Origin: Aphanocapsa sp. GSE-SYN-MK-11-07L
Lineage (GTDB): Bacteria > Cyanobacteriota > Cyanobacteriia > Thermosynechococcales > Thermosynechococcaceae
Assembly (NCBI GenBank): GCA_019359715.1
Contig: JAHHGS010000139.1
Coordinates: forward strand, 146,838-210,837
Reading direction: 5' to 3'
Length of the DNA stretch: 64,000 nt
Shown here: positions 9,284 through 18,428 of the stretch, in pieces
Layout: every line of letters starts with the position of its first letter
Position numbering within the stretch: the stretch's first letter is position 1
Notes under the pieces: generated by a model
Seen by the model: only the letters and a program-made list of their open reading frames with translations
Told to the model about the DNA's origin: nothing
Database searches by the model: none
Program-made: the position numbers and the translations under genes

Positions 9284-9622
9284 TTATTGCTTCAGGTCAA
9301 AATCAGTCGGCTGCCACTGATACTCCTGGAGGTCAATTTTGCCGTCTGGGTCGAAAACAACGCCTTCATCGATCAAAAGCTGCTGCTGAAAATCGTCATT
9401 GCCTTCACGGAACGGGGAATAGGAAATTTTGCCCTGGGCATTCACCACTCGCTGCCAGGGAATGTCTGAGCTAGGCGCAACCTGGTATAAAGCATAGCCG
9501 ACCTGCCGAGCATGGCGGGGAATGCCTGCTAAGGCAGCCACTTGCCCGTAGGTCGCAACTTGCCCGCGCGGAATTTGGCAAACCACCCGATAAATTTGCT
9601 CGTAGCCCGATCGCTCAGCCAA
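9284..9622 (-). CDS. Alkyltransferase-like (ATL/MGMT-family) DNA repair protein
   Basis: This 112-residue protein is an O6-alkylguanine alkyltransferase-like protein. The DNA-binding helix region (IPRGQVATYGQVAALAGIP, then ARQVGYAL) is intact. The active-site motif PCHRV is replaced by PWQRV, so the alkyl-acceptor Cys is Trp. Such ATL proteins bind O6-alkylguanine and recruit nucleotide excision repair instead of transferring the alkyl group. The ATG at 9622 gives the normal family length. Confidence 0.88.
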   Translation of the reverse strand: MAERSGYEQIYRVVCQIPRGQVATYGQVAALAGIPRHARQVGYALYQVAPSSDIPWQRVVNAQGKISYSPFREGNDDFQQQLLIDEGVVFDPDGKIDLQEYQWQPTDFDLKQ

Positions 9623-9684
9623 ACTTAGCCTCCCAGCGGCTTAAAATTATTGCTTGCCGACTACTATCAATGACTGGGAATTTT

Positions 9685-10356
9685 CTAGATAAATCCGTGC
9701 TCAGCCAAAAATTCAGGCGTAATGTCGGAAAAAGGGCTTGTCCAGTCTGGCTGGGGCGAATTTAAGTGGGGTTGCAGCAGTTTGGCTGCATATTTACCCA
9801 ATAAATCAGTTTCGAGGTTGACTTGGCTACCAGGTTGCAAATAGCGCAGGTTGGTATTGGCAAAACTGTGGGGAATGACCGCCGTTTTGAACCAACTCCC
9901 CTGGGGGTTACAGTCTGCGACGGTCAAGCTAATGCCGTTGACAGCAACGCTGCCCTTGGCCACAATGTAGCTTGCGATCGCCGCTGGCACCGTAAAGCTA
10001 ATTTCCCAGGACTCAGCAGTTTGGGCAATCGTTTCCACCCGCCCTACCCCGTCAATGTGCCCCGTCACAAAGTGTCCGCCGACTTTGCTGCCCACCCGCA
10101 AAGAAGATTCTAAGTTGACCCAAGCAGCCGTTGCAGCCTGCATCTCCAGGGTAGAACGGCTGAGGGTTTCGGGCGAAACGGTGACAACAAAGCTCTGGTT
10201 GAGGATAGTTTCCACCGTGAGGCAGGCACCATCGACAGCAATGCTGTCGCCAATTTCTAAGTCAGACAAAATCGGGCTGTTGGGGCAAAGCACCGTCAGG
10301 CGGTGCAAGTCAGCCAACTTGAGCGTACCCAAGTCCTGAATCAGTCCAGTAAACAT
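9685..10356 (-). CDS. ribE: Riboflavin synthase, alpha subunit
   Basis: The enzyme dismutates 6,7-dimethyl-8-ribityllumazine to riboflavin. The start at 10356 gives the hallmark N-terminus MFTGLIQDLG. The open frame extends to 10407, but that extension is not family-like. Two lumazine-binding repeats are visible: first about 1-95, second from VGGHFVTGHIDGVG. Length is about 223 residues, normal. Another riboflavin gene, ribBA, lies about 35 kb away in this window, so the pathway genes are dispersed. Confidence 0.93.
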   Translation of the reverse strand: MFTGLIQDLGTLKLADLHRLTVLCPNSPILSDLEIGDSIAVDGACLTVETILNQSFVVTVSPETLSRSTLEMQAATAAWVNLESSLRVGSKVGGHFVTGHIDGVGRVETIAQTAESWEISFTVPAAIASYIVAKGSVAVNGISLTVADCNPQGSWFKTAVIPHSFANTNLRYLQPGSQVNLETDLLGKYAAKLLQPHLNSPQPDWTSPFSDITPEFLAEHGFI

Positions 10357-10407
10357 GCAGAGTAATGCCGTAATAGGTGGAAGTTGTGATTCTATGTTGA
10401 GACGCAC

Positions 10408-10730
10408 TGTCTCTAAGGTACGCCGCGATCGCTAATTTAGAATTGACCCATCAGAGGATGCGTTGTCAGCGGCAGGGGAGCATCGCTAGGATTGAAACAG
10501 TCAGCAAATACTTGCTCACCCTCTATATGTTGCAGCATATGACAATTCTCAGTTGGGTCAGGCTATTTTTTGAGAACTGTGTGGCTCTCAGGAAATAAAA
10601 TAACTGTGATCGATTGAAGTGGGAAGCGCTATAGTGTTGCAGCGAACAGGATCAGATGAACCGATAAAGGACATAGCGCTTGGATGACCATCGCTCAGTT
10701 TGCCTACTGTTTTCGTGAGGTCAAAAGTTA
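10408..10730. promoter_or_regulatory. Intergenic region with a long-range inverted repeat
   Basis: This region separates divergent ribE and the bifunctional-nuclease gene. It includes a perfect 9-bp inverted repeat AAGCGCTAT (10624-10632) / ATAGCGCTT (10673-10681) enclosing about 40 bases, ending 49 bases before the downstream start. It could fold as a leader RNA or be an operator. I do not recognise a known riboswitch. Confidence 0.4.
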
Positions 10731-11237
10731 ATGATTGAAATGAAAGTTGCTGGAATTGCGCTTGATGCGGCAACTCGGATTCCGATTGTTTTGCTCAAAG
10801 ATGCGACAGAGCGACGGGCCTTGCCAATTTGGATTGGCCAAAACGAAGCCAAGGCAATCTTGAGCGTGCTGGAAAACCAGAAGTCTCCTCGGCCGATGAC
10901 CCATGATCTGATGGTGAACTTGCTGCAAAGCTGGGACATGGTGCTAGAGCGCGTCGTTATTCATTCCCTGCAAGACAATACCTACTATGCCGTTTTAACT
11001 CTGCGGCAGGGCGAGCTTAAAAAAGAGCTAGATGCTCGACCCAGTGATGCGATCGCGATCGCCCTCCGAACAGACTGCCCGATTTGGGTGCTGGAAGAAG
11101 TTGTAGCCGACGCCTCAATTCCAGTCGATCGCGATGCCGATGAAGCCGAACGACAAGCCTTCAAGGAGTTTCTCGACAACATTAGCCCGGATGACTTTGT
11201 CCAGAAAAATGGCCCAGAAGAAACCTCGGCTAGCTAA
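10731..11237 (+). CDS. Bifunctional nuclease (BFN/DUF151) family protein
   Basis: This 168-residue protein matches the bifunctional nuclease family (DUF151): MIEMKVAGIALDA, PIWIGQNEAKAI, and LDARPSDAIAIALR near residues 100-113. Plant members have RNase/DNase activity; most bacterial ones are uncharacterised. The aldo/keto reductase starts two bases after its stop, so the pair is co-transcribed and probably translationally coupled. Confidence 0.88.
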   Translation: MIEMKVAGIALDAATRIPIVLLKDATERRALPIWIGQNEAKAILSVLENQKSPRPMTHDLMVNLLQSWDMVLERVVIHSLQDNTYYAVLTLRQGELKKELDARPSDAIAIALRTDCPIWVLEEVVADASIPVDRDADEAERQAFKEFLDNISPDDFVQKNGPEETSAS

Positions 11238-11239
11238 CC

Positions 11240-12370
11240 ATGCAATATCGCCGTTTTGGTCAGACTAATCTACCGATTTCAGTTTTTTCGTTGGGCACGA
11301 TGCGCTATTTGGCTTCTGAGCGCAATGCCCAAGCGACACTGGAGCGGGGAGTAGCGCGGGGCATCAATCACCTTGAAACAGCGCGGGGCTACGGCAAAAG
11401 TGAAGCCTTTATGGGAGCGGCCCTAAAAGCTGGTCTAGGCCGACCCAGGCAAGAGCTTTATGTGATGACAAAAATTGCCCCCACCCCGACTGCGGCTGAG
11501 ATGATGCAGGCGATCGATGAATCCTTGCAGCGGCTCCAAGTTGACTATATTGATTTATTGGCAGTTCACGGCCTCAACACCTGGGAACACTGGAACTGGG
11601 TCGAAAACCCGCAGGGCTGTATGCAGGCGGTGGAACAGGCGATTCAGTCAGGACGAGTTCGACAGGTTGGCTTTTCGACCCACGGGCCGCTGGAATTGAT
11701 TTTGCACGCGATCGCCAGCCAAAAATTCGCCTTTGTCAACCTGCACTACACCTACTTCCAGCAGCGAAATGCGCCGGCGATCGCCCTTGCCCACCAGCAG
11801 GATATGGGGGTTTTTCTGATCTCTCCGGCCGATAAAGGCGGCTTACTCTACACGCCTTCTCAAACTTTGACGGATCTGTGCGCTCCTTTTTCGCCCCTGC
11901 ACTTAAATTATCGGTTTCTGCTCAGCGACCCCAGAATTTCTACCCTCAGCCTTGGCCCGGCTGATCCGACAGAGCTAGACTTTCCGCTGCAAGTGGCAGA
12001 CCAGGTTGGTGCTTTAACTGAACCAGAAGCAGCGGCGATCGCTCGGCTTGACCAGCAGCAGGCGGTGGCTTTAGCGAGCGATCGCTGTAGTCAATGCTTT
12101 GCCTGCCTGCCCTGTCCAGAAGTGATTCAAATTCCCGAAGTGCTGCGGCTGCGGAATTTAGCAGTTGCCTACGACATGCAAGACTTTGGCCGCTATCGCT
12201 ACGGCATGTTTGAAAATGCCGGTCACTGGTTTCCTGGCAACAAGGGCGATCGCTGTACCGACTGCGGCGATTGCCTACCCCGCTGCCCCGAAAATCTCGA
12301 TATTCCAACCCTGCTCCGAGACACCCACGATCGCCTGAGCGGACAACCCCGCCGCCGCCTCTGGGAGTAG
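11240..12370 (+). CDS. Aldo/keto reductase with C-terminal 4Fe-4S clusters
   Basis: The N-terminal TIM-barrel reductase domain (about residues 1-260) has the family DxxxxY-type start (HLETARGYGKSE) and Lys in MTKIAP. The C-terminal part carries two cysteine clusters, CSQCFACLPCP and CTDCGDCLPRCP; the second is a classic C-x2-C-x2-C-x3-CP ferredoxin-type site. Such fusion proteins are common in cyanobacteria; the substrate is unknown. It is the second gene of an operon with the BFN-family gene. Confidence 0.88.
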   Translation: MQYRRFGQTNLPISVFSLGTMRYLASERNAQATLERGVARGINHLETARGYGKSEAFMGAALKAGLGRPRQELYVMTKIAPTPTAAEMMQAIDESLQRLQVDYIDLLAVHGLNTWEHWNWVENPQGCMQAVEQAIQSGRVRQVGFSTHGPLELILHAIASQKFAFVNLHYTYFQQRNAPAIALAHQQDMGVFLISPADKGGLLYTPSQTLTDLCAPFSPLHLNYRFLLSDPRISTLSLGPADPTELDFPLQVADQVGALTEPEAAAIARLDQQQAVALASDRCSQCFACLPCPEVIQIPEVLRLRNLAVAYDMQDFGRYRYGMFENAGHWFPGNKGDRCTDCGDCLPRCPENLDIPTLLRDTHDRLSGQPRRRLWE

Positions 12371-12390
12371 TTGTTTTCGCAGCGAAAGAG

Positions 12391-13746
12391 TTAGATTAAA
12401 CCCTGCTCAATCTGGCTGAGTTGCTGCTGCGCCAGCGACACCATCCCTTTTAAGATCGGTTCGCTAATATGAGTTGGAAAACGAGCTGGCAAGCTGCTGG
12501 CAATTTGCCCAGCAACTGAGCTGACCTGTGCTAGCATTTCTCGCAAAATCTGCTCAGCCCGTTTTTGCGAAAAGCCAATCGCTTTAGCCATCGATAGACA
12601 ATGCCTGGCTTGAACCATTGTCCATAGATAGCGAGGTTTTTTTCCCTGCCATGCCATAGCTAGTTTGGCCTTTTGGCGGGAGATGGCATGAGTGTCCATC
12701 AATGGATAAATTGACATCACATCGTAGAGTGGAGTTAAACGATAGTTGCCATTTGGTTCTAAGTAAATGCTGAAATTTTTGGCGTGGCCATCTGTTGCTG
12801 CCAACAACCAAAACAAAACCTGGCTCCGAAAAAACTGCTCTCTGTCAGCATCAGCATTACTCGCTCCCAGCAGGAGATGCATGATTTGAGCCATGCCTGG
12901 CCCACCCTCTGATTCGTATTTCAGACCAGGCGGTACCCCCAAAGCCTGACACATGTCTTCTTGGGGAAGCCGCATCAGCCATTGCCCGTTGCTTGACCAA
13001 CGCCGATCAAAGCGCTCGACAATCAACACTTTGACATCCTCAAACTGCTGAATTTGGGCATTGGCCGTTGGCAGTCTGAAAGCCTTCGCAATTTCTAAAC
13101 ATAACCACTCGTTTTCGCAGCTATCTCTTAAGTCGATGTTGTTGTTGGCAATCAAACCGATCGGCAATTTGAAGATGTGGCTAGTTGGTGTGGTGCCAAT
13201 TGGACGGCACCATTGTTCCTGATGCCAAAGTAAAGCTGTTTTTTCTTGAGCACCAGCAATCGAAATCCGAAAATCATCTACCTCCTCGGTCATCCCCAAA
13301 GGAGACACAGCATATCCCTTCAGGAGCTTGGCAATCTCTGCTGATGTGAGCGGCTGGGCAGTGATATCTTCTATATTCTTGAGATTCTTGAGGGTGTTTT
13401 GCTGATAAAGCTGGATCGCACCAACGCAATCGGCACCGATCGCGCTCAGCAGATCAAAGGGCTGGCGACTGGGTACCTGAAATCTTGCCTGTATTCTGGC
13501 TCGAATCTGCTCATAGTCAGGTAACAAGTTATCAAAGAAGTTGTAGACCTTTTCGCCTTCATAAGCAGTGTGCCGTAGTGGTAATGATAGCGACACCGGA
13601 CGCGCACCAAGAGTTGTCAACCACTCGTCAGCATATTGGAAGGTCATGGCACCACTGGGTAATTTGCTCAAAAGCGCTACCAATCTGCCATTCATCAGAA
13701 CATTGAGCTTGGCAACCTGCTTGGCTCTTACCACTCCTGATCCCAT
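12391..13746 (-). CDS. hipA: HipA-type toxin kinase
   Basis: HipA phosphorylates glutamyl-tRNA synthetase in E. coli and induces dormancy. This 451-residue protein is collinear with E. coli HipA: TFQYADEWL, PLSLPL-like region, VYNFFDNLLPD, RQPFDLLSAIG. Kinase features are intact: ISIAGAQEKTALL (P-loop-like, containing the auto-phosphorylated Ser equivalent near 162), VERFDRR, catalytic ATDGHAKNFSIY (Asp about 319) and LYDVMS (Asp about 342). It overlaps the antitoxin gene by 19 bases, the usual hipBA order. The target here is inferred, not shown. Confidence 0.9.
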   Translation of the reverse strand: MGSGVVRAKQVAKLNVLMNGRLVALLSKLPSGAMTFQYADEWLTTLGARPVSLSLPLRHTAYEGEKVYNFFDNLLPDYEQIRARIQARFQVPSRQPFDLLSAIGADCVGAIQLYQQNTLKNLKNIEDITAQPLTSAEIAKLLKGYAVSPLGMTEEVDDFRISIAGAQEKTALLWHQEQWCRPIGTTPTSHIFKLPIGLIANNNIDLRDSCENEWLCLEIAKAFRLPTANAQIQQFEDVKVLIVERFDRRWSSNGQWLMRLPQEDMCQALGVPPGLKYESEGGPGMAQIMHLLLGASNADADREQFFRSQVLFWLLAATDGHAKNFSIYLEPNGNYRLTPLYDVMSIYPLMDTHAISRQKAKLAMAWQGKKPRYLWTMVQARHCLSMAKAIGFSQKRAEQILREMLAQVSSVAGQIASSLPARFPTHISEPILKGMVSLAQQQLSQIEQGLI

Positions 13747-13979
13747 CCTTGTCTGAACTGGCTCACGGCTGACTTCGGCACGATATGCAGTTCCAAATCT
13801 AAGGCAGAGAGGAGCTTGAACAGCGTCGCCAGCTTCGTACTGTCTGGCTTGTTTTCAAAGCCGGAAACGGTTTCCTGCCTCAGTCCAACTCGATCGCTGA
13901 CCTCTGTTTGACTAAAGTGCAAACCTTTGCGGTGATCTCTCGTAAACTCTGCCAGTTCTGCGGGCGAATGAATTAGCAT
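13728..13979 (-). CDS. hipB: HipB-type antitoxin, XRE helix-turn-helix
   Basis: This protein of about 83 residues has an XRE/Cro helix-turn-helix (FSQTEVSDRVGLRQETVSGFEN) like E. coli HipB. It ends in ...QEW; E. coli HipB also ends in Glu-Trp, a tail tied to its degradation and dimer stability. I chose the ATG at 13979; an in-frame GTG at 13985 would add two residues. It overlaps hipA and would neutralise the toxin and repress the operon through the inverted repeats just upstream. Confidence 0.9.
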   Translation of the reverse strand: MLIHSPAELAEFTRDHRKGLHFSQTEVSDRVGLRQETVSGFENKPDSTKLATLFKLLSALDLELHIVPKSAVSQFRQGWDQEW

Positions 13980-13997
13980 CAGCACAAGTTTTATTAG

Positions 13998-14065
13998 TTA
14001 TGGCACATAAGTCTTTGTTTATGCACTATAGCAGATAAACATCATTTTATGTGATATAGTGCATA
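13998..14065. promoter_or_regulatory. Probable HipB operator (inverted repeats)
   Basis: Upstream of hipB there is a perfect 11-bp inverted repeat: TATGCACTATA at 14020-14030 and TATAGTGCATA at 14055-14065, 24 bases apart. A third, variant half-site (TATGGCACATAA) lies at 13999-14010. Repeated dyads upstream of an XRE antitoxin fit autoregulation. Binding by HipB is inferred. Confidence 0.6.
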
Positions 14066-14238
14066 TTTCTGTACTTATCGGTTTTAATACATAAAAGTTG
14101 AAGCCTGAAACTAGAGCTCTTTAAACTCACTTATTCGAGCAACCTCTTCGCAATTGGGAGTGATCTAGCCTTGGTTGAAACTAGCGATCGCTGATACCCT
14201 AAAGCTATCAGCCTTCACACCCACAGAAGAGTCACTCT

Positions 14239-15348
14239 ATGCAAGTCAAAGCTGCCGTTGCCCATGCTGCCGGTCAACCCCTGACGATTGAAACTGTCGA
14301 TCTAGAGGGGCCAAAAGCAGGCGAAGTTTTGGTCGAAATCAAAGCCACAGGCATCTGTCATACCGATGCACACACCCTGTCGGGTGCTGATCCAGAAGGG
14401 TTATTTCCGGCCATTTTGGGGCATGAAGGAGCGGGGGTGGTGGTTGAAGTTGGTGCGGGTGTAACTAGCCTTCAGCCCGGTGATCATGTGATTCCGCTCT
14501 ATGTGCCAGAATGTCGTAACTGTGAGTATTGTCTCAGCCGCAAAACCAATCTTTGTCAAGCAATTCGGCTCACCCAAGGATGCGGAGTGATGCCGGATGG
14601 CAGCAGTCGATTTACCCTTGAAGGGCAAATGCTGCATCACTATATGGGCACCTCTACCTTTGCCAACTATACGGTGGTGCCAGAAATTTCTTTAGCCAAA
14701 ATTCGACCTGACGCTCCCTTTGACAAGGTTTGCTACATTGGCTGCGGCGTCACAACTGGCATTGGTGCTGTCATCAACACCGCTCAAGTTGAACCAGGCG
14801 CAAACGTGGTTGTGTTTGGCTTGGGTGGAATTGGCTTAAACGTGATTCAGGGCTGCCGGATGGTTGGAGCCGACATGATTGTGGGCGTGGACATCAACCC
14901 CAGCAAGCGAGCCTTGGCGGAAAAATTTGGCATGACGCACTTTGTTAATCCGAAAGAAGTCGAAGGAGATTTAGTCGCTTATCTGGTTGATTTGACTAAG
15001 GGGGGAGCTGACTACAGCTTTGAGTGTATTGGCAACGTCGATTTGATGCGGCAGGCCCTAGAGTGCTGCCACAAAGGTTGGGGGATGAGCGTAATTATTG
15101 GGGTAGCTGGGGCCGGTCAGGAAATTCGCACCCGCCCCTTTCAACTCGTGACAGGACGGGTTTGGAAAGGCAGCGCCTTTGGTGGCGCTAGAGGCCGAAC
15201 CGATGTGCCCAAAATTGTCGATTGGTATATGGACGGCAAAATCAACATTGATGACCTAATTACCCACACTCTGCCTCTAACTGACATTAACGAAGCTTTT
15301 GAACTAATGCACCGAGGTGAATCAATCCGAAGTGTTGTCACTTTCTAG
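14239..15348 (+). CDS. frmA: S-(hydroxymethyl)glutathione dehydrogenase / class III alcohol dehydrogenase
   Basis: This zinc-dependent medium-chain dehydrogenase oxidises S-(hydroxymethyl)glutathione (formaldehyde detoxification) and reduces S-nitrosoglutathione. The catalytic zinc ligands ([18 protein letters not shown], and Cys in [12 protein letters not shown]), the four-Cys structural zinc site ([15 protein letters not shown]) and the Rossmann motif GLGGIGL are all present. Its 369 residues are standard. The ATG at 14239 is clear. It follows hipBA divergently and is not functionally linked to it. Confidence 0.94.
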   Translation: MQVKAAVAHAAGQPLTIETVDLEGPKAGEVLVEIKATGICHTDAHTLSGADPEGLFPAILGHEGAGVVVEVGAGVTSLQPGDHVIPLYVPECRNCEYCLSRKTNLCQAIRLTQGCGVMPDGSSRFTLEGQMLHHYMGTSTFANYTVVPEISLAKIRPDAPFDKVCYIGCGVTTGIGAVINTAQVEPGANVVVFGLGGIGLNVIQGCRMVGADMIVGVDINPSKRALAEKFGMTHFVNPKEVEGDLVAYLVDLTKGGADYSFECIGNVDLMRQALECCHKGWGMSVIIGVAGAGQEIRTRPFQLVTGRVWKGSAFGGARGRTDVPKIVDWYMDGKINIDDLITHTLPLTDINEAFELMHRGESIRSVVTF

Positions 15349-15465
15349 GTCATGCTTTGGGTCATATCTTGAGGACGCATCTGCCAAAAAATTGCTAGGC
15401 ATGACGACTCTTTCTGAAGGCAGAAATTGCCCAGTTAGCCCCGGCTTTGAGAGTAAACTGGAGTC

Positions 15466-16626
15466 ATGCAAATTTACCTAGACTACAGCGCTACCACTCC
15501 CTGCCGAACAGAGGCGATCGCCGCCATGCAGACTGCCCTCCAAGACCAGTGGGGTAATCCCTCCAGCCTGCACGAGTGGGGGCAGCGTTCGGCCACCCTG
15601 CTGGAACAAGCCCGGATGCAGGTAGCCAGCCTGCTCAATGCCACTGCCGAGTCAATTATCTTTACCTCTGGCGGCACTGAAGCCGATAATTTGGCAATTT
15701 TTGGCGTGGCTCAGCAGTATCGATTGCCGCAGCATTTAATTATTTCTAGCGTTGAACATGCGGCCGTGGCCGAACCTGTCCGCTGGTTAGCTGAACGAGG
15801 CTGGCAGGTGACTCGTTTACCCGTCGATCGCCAAGGCCGAGTCAATCCGACTGATTTGCAGGCGGCCTTGCAGCCCAACACTGTCTTGGTTTCTATTATT
15901 TATGGTCAGAGCGAAGTCGGGACGGTACAGCCGATCGCTGAGCTGGGCGCAATTGCCCAGCAACACGGGGCGTTATTCCACACCGATGCTGTCCAGGTGG
16001 CCGGTCGTTTGCCGCTGGATGTTCAAGCTTTACCCGTAGATTTGCTGTCGATTTCTAGCCACAAGCTGTATGGCCCGCAAGGGGCGGGAGCACTGTATTT
16101 GCGGCCGGGCGTCAGGCTGAGTCCGCTGCTGCGGGGCGGCGGACAAGAGCTAAAGCTGCGCTCCGGCACCCAGGCGATGCCCGCGATCGCCGGATTTGGG
16201 GTGGCGGCTGAACTAGCGGCTGCGGAAGTTGAGAGCGAGCGCCTGCGTTTAATTAGATTGCGCGATCGCCTGTTTGAGAAGCTTTTGGCGATTCCAGGTG
16301 TCCAAGCAATCGGCGATCGGCTGCATCGATTGCCCCACCATGTCAGCGTCTGTGTTGCTGCTTTAGATGGAACACCGCTCAACGGCAAAGCAGTTGTGCG
16401 GCAGATGAATCTGGCCGGGATTGGTTTGAGTGCGGGGGCTGCCTGCAATAGCGGCAAAGTCACCCCTAGTCCGATCTTGCAGGTGATGGGCTATAGCGAT
16501 TCGGTGGCTCAGTCGGGGGTACGATTAACACTGGGGCGAGAGACTACGCTTGCCGATGTAGACTGGACGGCAGTAGTATTTCAGCAAGTGCTGGGCCGCC
16601 TGCAACTCACCCCAGTCCTGATTTGA
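15466..16626 (+). CDS. Cysteine desulfurase (IscS/NifS family)
   Basis: This pyridoxal-phosphate enzyme removes sulfur from cysteine for Fe-S cluster and thio-cofactor assembly. It has the aminotransferase class V fold with PLP-lysine in SSHKLYGPQGAG (Lys 200), VEHAA, HTDAVQ and the mobile persulfide Cys in GAACNSG (Cys 327). At 386 residues it is of the IscS/NifS group I type. It is followed after 32 bases by a phosphatase on the same strand. No isc operon partners are adjacent. Confidence 0.93.
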   Translation: MQIYLDYSATTPCRTEAIAAMQTALQDQWGNPSSLHEWGQRSATLLEQARMQVASLLNATAESIIFTSGGTEADNLAIFGVAQQYRLPQHLIISSVEHAAVAEPVRWLAERGWQVTRLPVDRQGRVNPTDLQAALQPNTVLVSIIYGQSEVGTVQPIAELGAIAQQHGALFHTDAVQVAGRLPLDVQALPVDLLSISSHKLYGPQGAGALYLRPGVRLSPLLRGGGQELKLRSGTQAMPAIAGFGVAAELAAAEVESERLRLIRLRDRLFEKLLAIPGVQAIGDRLHRLPHHVSVCVAALDGTPLNGKAVVRQMNLAGIGLSAGAACNSGKVTPSPILQVMGYSDSVAQSGVRLTLGRETTLADVDWTAVVFQQVLGRLQLTPVLI

Positions 16627-16658
16627 CGCTATTTGACGCTCCTGATCGCCATCCAGCC

Positions 16659-17123
16659 ATGACCACAAAGCTTTTGTTTGTCTGCTTGGGCAATATCTGC
16701 CGTTCGCCGGCGGCCGAGGGAATGATGAATCATTTGGCCAAGCAAGCCGGACTCAGCGATCACATTGAGTGTGACTCGGCCGGCACCAGCAGCTATCACA
16801 TCGGCAGTCCGCCCGATCAGCGAATGACCCTAGCAGCGAAACAGCAGGGTATTGTTCTGCAAGGGCAAGCTCGCCAATTTCAGGTGCAAGATTTTCAGGC
16901 CTTTGACCTGATTTTGGCCATGGATCGACAGAATTACCGGGCTATGCTTCGTTTAGATCGTAGCGGTCAGTTTCAAGATAAAGTGCGCCTGATCTGCGAT
17001 TTTTGTACTACTTACGGCGATCAAGATGTGCCAGATCCTTACTATGGCGGTGCCGATGGTTTTGTTTATGTGCTTGATTTGCTCAGCGATGCCTGTGCTG
17101 GTTTGCTGAAGGAATTAGCTTGA
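16659..17123 (+). CDS. Low-molecular-weight protein-tyrosine phosphatase
   Basis: The start at 16659 gives MTTKLLFVCLGNICRSP, placing the CX5R phosphate loop (CLGNICR) at the normal position; the longer frame to 16623 overlaps the upstream gene. The general acid loop DVPDPYYGG is present near the C-terminus. About 154 residues is standard. In bacteria these enzymes often dephosphorylate tyrosine kinases of polysaccharide export or other targets; the substrate is not evident here. Confidence 0.92.
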   Translation: MTTKLLFVCLGNICRSPAAEGMMNHLAKQAGLSDHIECDSAGTSSYHIGSPPDQRMTLAAKQQGIVLQGQARQFQVQDFQAFDLILAMDRQNYRAMLRLDRSGQFQDKVRLICDFCTTYGDQDVPDPYYGGADGFVYVLDLLSDACAGLLKELA

Positions 17124-17155
17124 CGAATCCGCGTCTGAAAATGCCAATTTTTCCG

Positions 17156-17806
17156 TTACGTGCCGAAAGCGCGATCGCCAGCATCTCCCAAGCCCGGCAC
17201 AATAAAACCTTGCTCATTTAACCCTTCATCGATCCCTGCCGCATAAATTTGCAGGCCGGGATGAGCAGCGCTTAGTTTTTGGAGAGCAGGCGGAGCCGTA
17301 ATCGCCGAGATAATCCGAATCAAACTGGGATCAGCTCCGCGCTGGGTTAGCTCTGCCATTGCTGCCATAATCGAGCCGCCAGTTGCCAGCATTGGCTCAC
17401 TAATTAAGATGCGCGTATTGGGTTCAAAGGCGATCGGCAGCTTGTTGAGGTAGCAGGTTGGCTCTAGGGTTTCTTCATTCCGCACCATGCCGATGTGAAA
17501 GGTTTTCGCTAAAGGCAAAACCGTCTGTGCCCCCTCTAGCATTGTCAACCCGGCTCTTAAAATCGGCACCAGCGCGATCGCGGCTTCGGGATTAATCACC
17601 GTGGCTGGGCAGTTCATCAGCGGGGTTTGCACCATTGTCTCTTCTGTTGGCAGCCATTCCCTAGCCGCTTCGTAGGTCAGCCAGCGCCCTAGCTCAACCA
17701 TGGCGCTCTTAAACAGGACGGAGGGGGTGGTGGCATCTCGGGCCACGGCTAACCAATGCTTAATCAGGGGATGGGGAGGGACGTAAATCCGCAGTTGCAA
17801 AGCCAT
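17156..17806 (-). CDS. upp: Uracil phosphoribosyltransferase
   Basis: Upp makes UMP from uracil and PRPP in pyrimidine salvage. Motifs are complete: LVPILRAGLTMLEG, the PRPP loop ISEPMLATGGS, and the uracil-binding C-terminus GLGDAGDRAFGT. At 216 residues it is full length. It stands alone on the minus strand and converges with the phosphatase gene. Confidence 0.94.
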   Translation of the reverse strand: MALQLRIYVPPHPLIKHWLAVARDATTPSVLFKSAMVELGRWLTYEAAREWLPTEETMVQTPLMNCPATVINPEAAIALVPILRAGLTMLEGAQTVLPLAKTFHIGMVRNEETLEPTCYLNKLPIAFEPNTRILISEPMLATGGSIMAAMAELTQRGADPSLIRIISAITAPPALQKLSAAHPGLQIYAAGIDEGLNEQGFIVPGLGDAGDRAFGT

Positions 17807-18428
17807 AGGGCGCGATCAGGTACTCAAACAGCCCAATCATACTGTGCTTTCCGGCTGCGGTAATCCTAAAAATCTAGATTTAACCGAGTCAGCCAATATT
17901 TGATTATTGATATTATTTCTCAATTAATGCTACATTAGCTTTTAAGTGTTCTCCTCTCTTGAGGATCGGCAGGTGGGGTCAGGGTGCGATCGCAAACTGT
18001 TCCCACTTTTTTTATGCCTTAAAATGCCTAACCGCAAGCCTTCTCTGCAATCATCAAGGCAGGCGAAGGCTTGAGAAACTTAAAACCGCAGCAGGCAGCA
18101 GTTCTCAATCATCCTGATTCAAATAAAAATCTTTACTGATTGTTATAAACCCTGAACTATTTGGGCACGCTTTGCAAACAGCAGATAATTTTACTGCTGG
18201 CGGTCAAGGTAGAAATTCAACATGATCACAATCACACCAAACTCAGACCCTAAACACTGCGGCTGGGCTGAAATTTACCGATGATAGGGGAGTCGAAAAT
18301 CACTCCTTGTGAAGAAAATGCGCCAACCTACACACCTTTCATCTCACAAGCGATACGCTAGAAATATAGCCTCAGAATCTCCTCTATTTTCCGCTTTATT
18401 TATTCGTTTTAGAAGACCCAAATCGGCC
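17807..18428. other. Non-coding region with nested RNA-like hairpins
   Basis: More than 500 bases without a recognisable gene separate divergent upp and the TPR gene. Visible structure: a perfect 9-bp dyad CAAGCCTTC (18035-18043) / GAAGGCTTG (18065-18073), followed by TTGAGAA (18071-18077) / TTCTCAA (18112-18118). The shared bases make the two stems mutually exclusive at their junction. A GTG-initiated in-frame extension of the TPR gene from 18309 also lies here. It could be a small RNA or a leader; I cannot match it to a known family. Confidence 0.4.
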
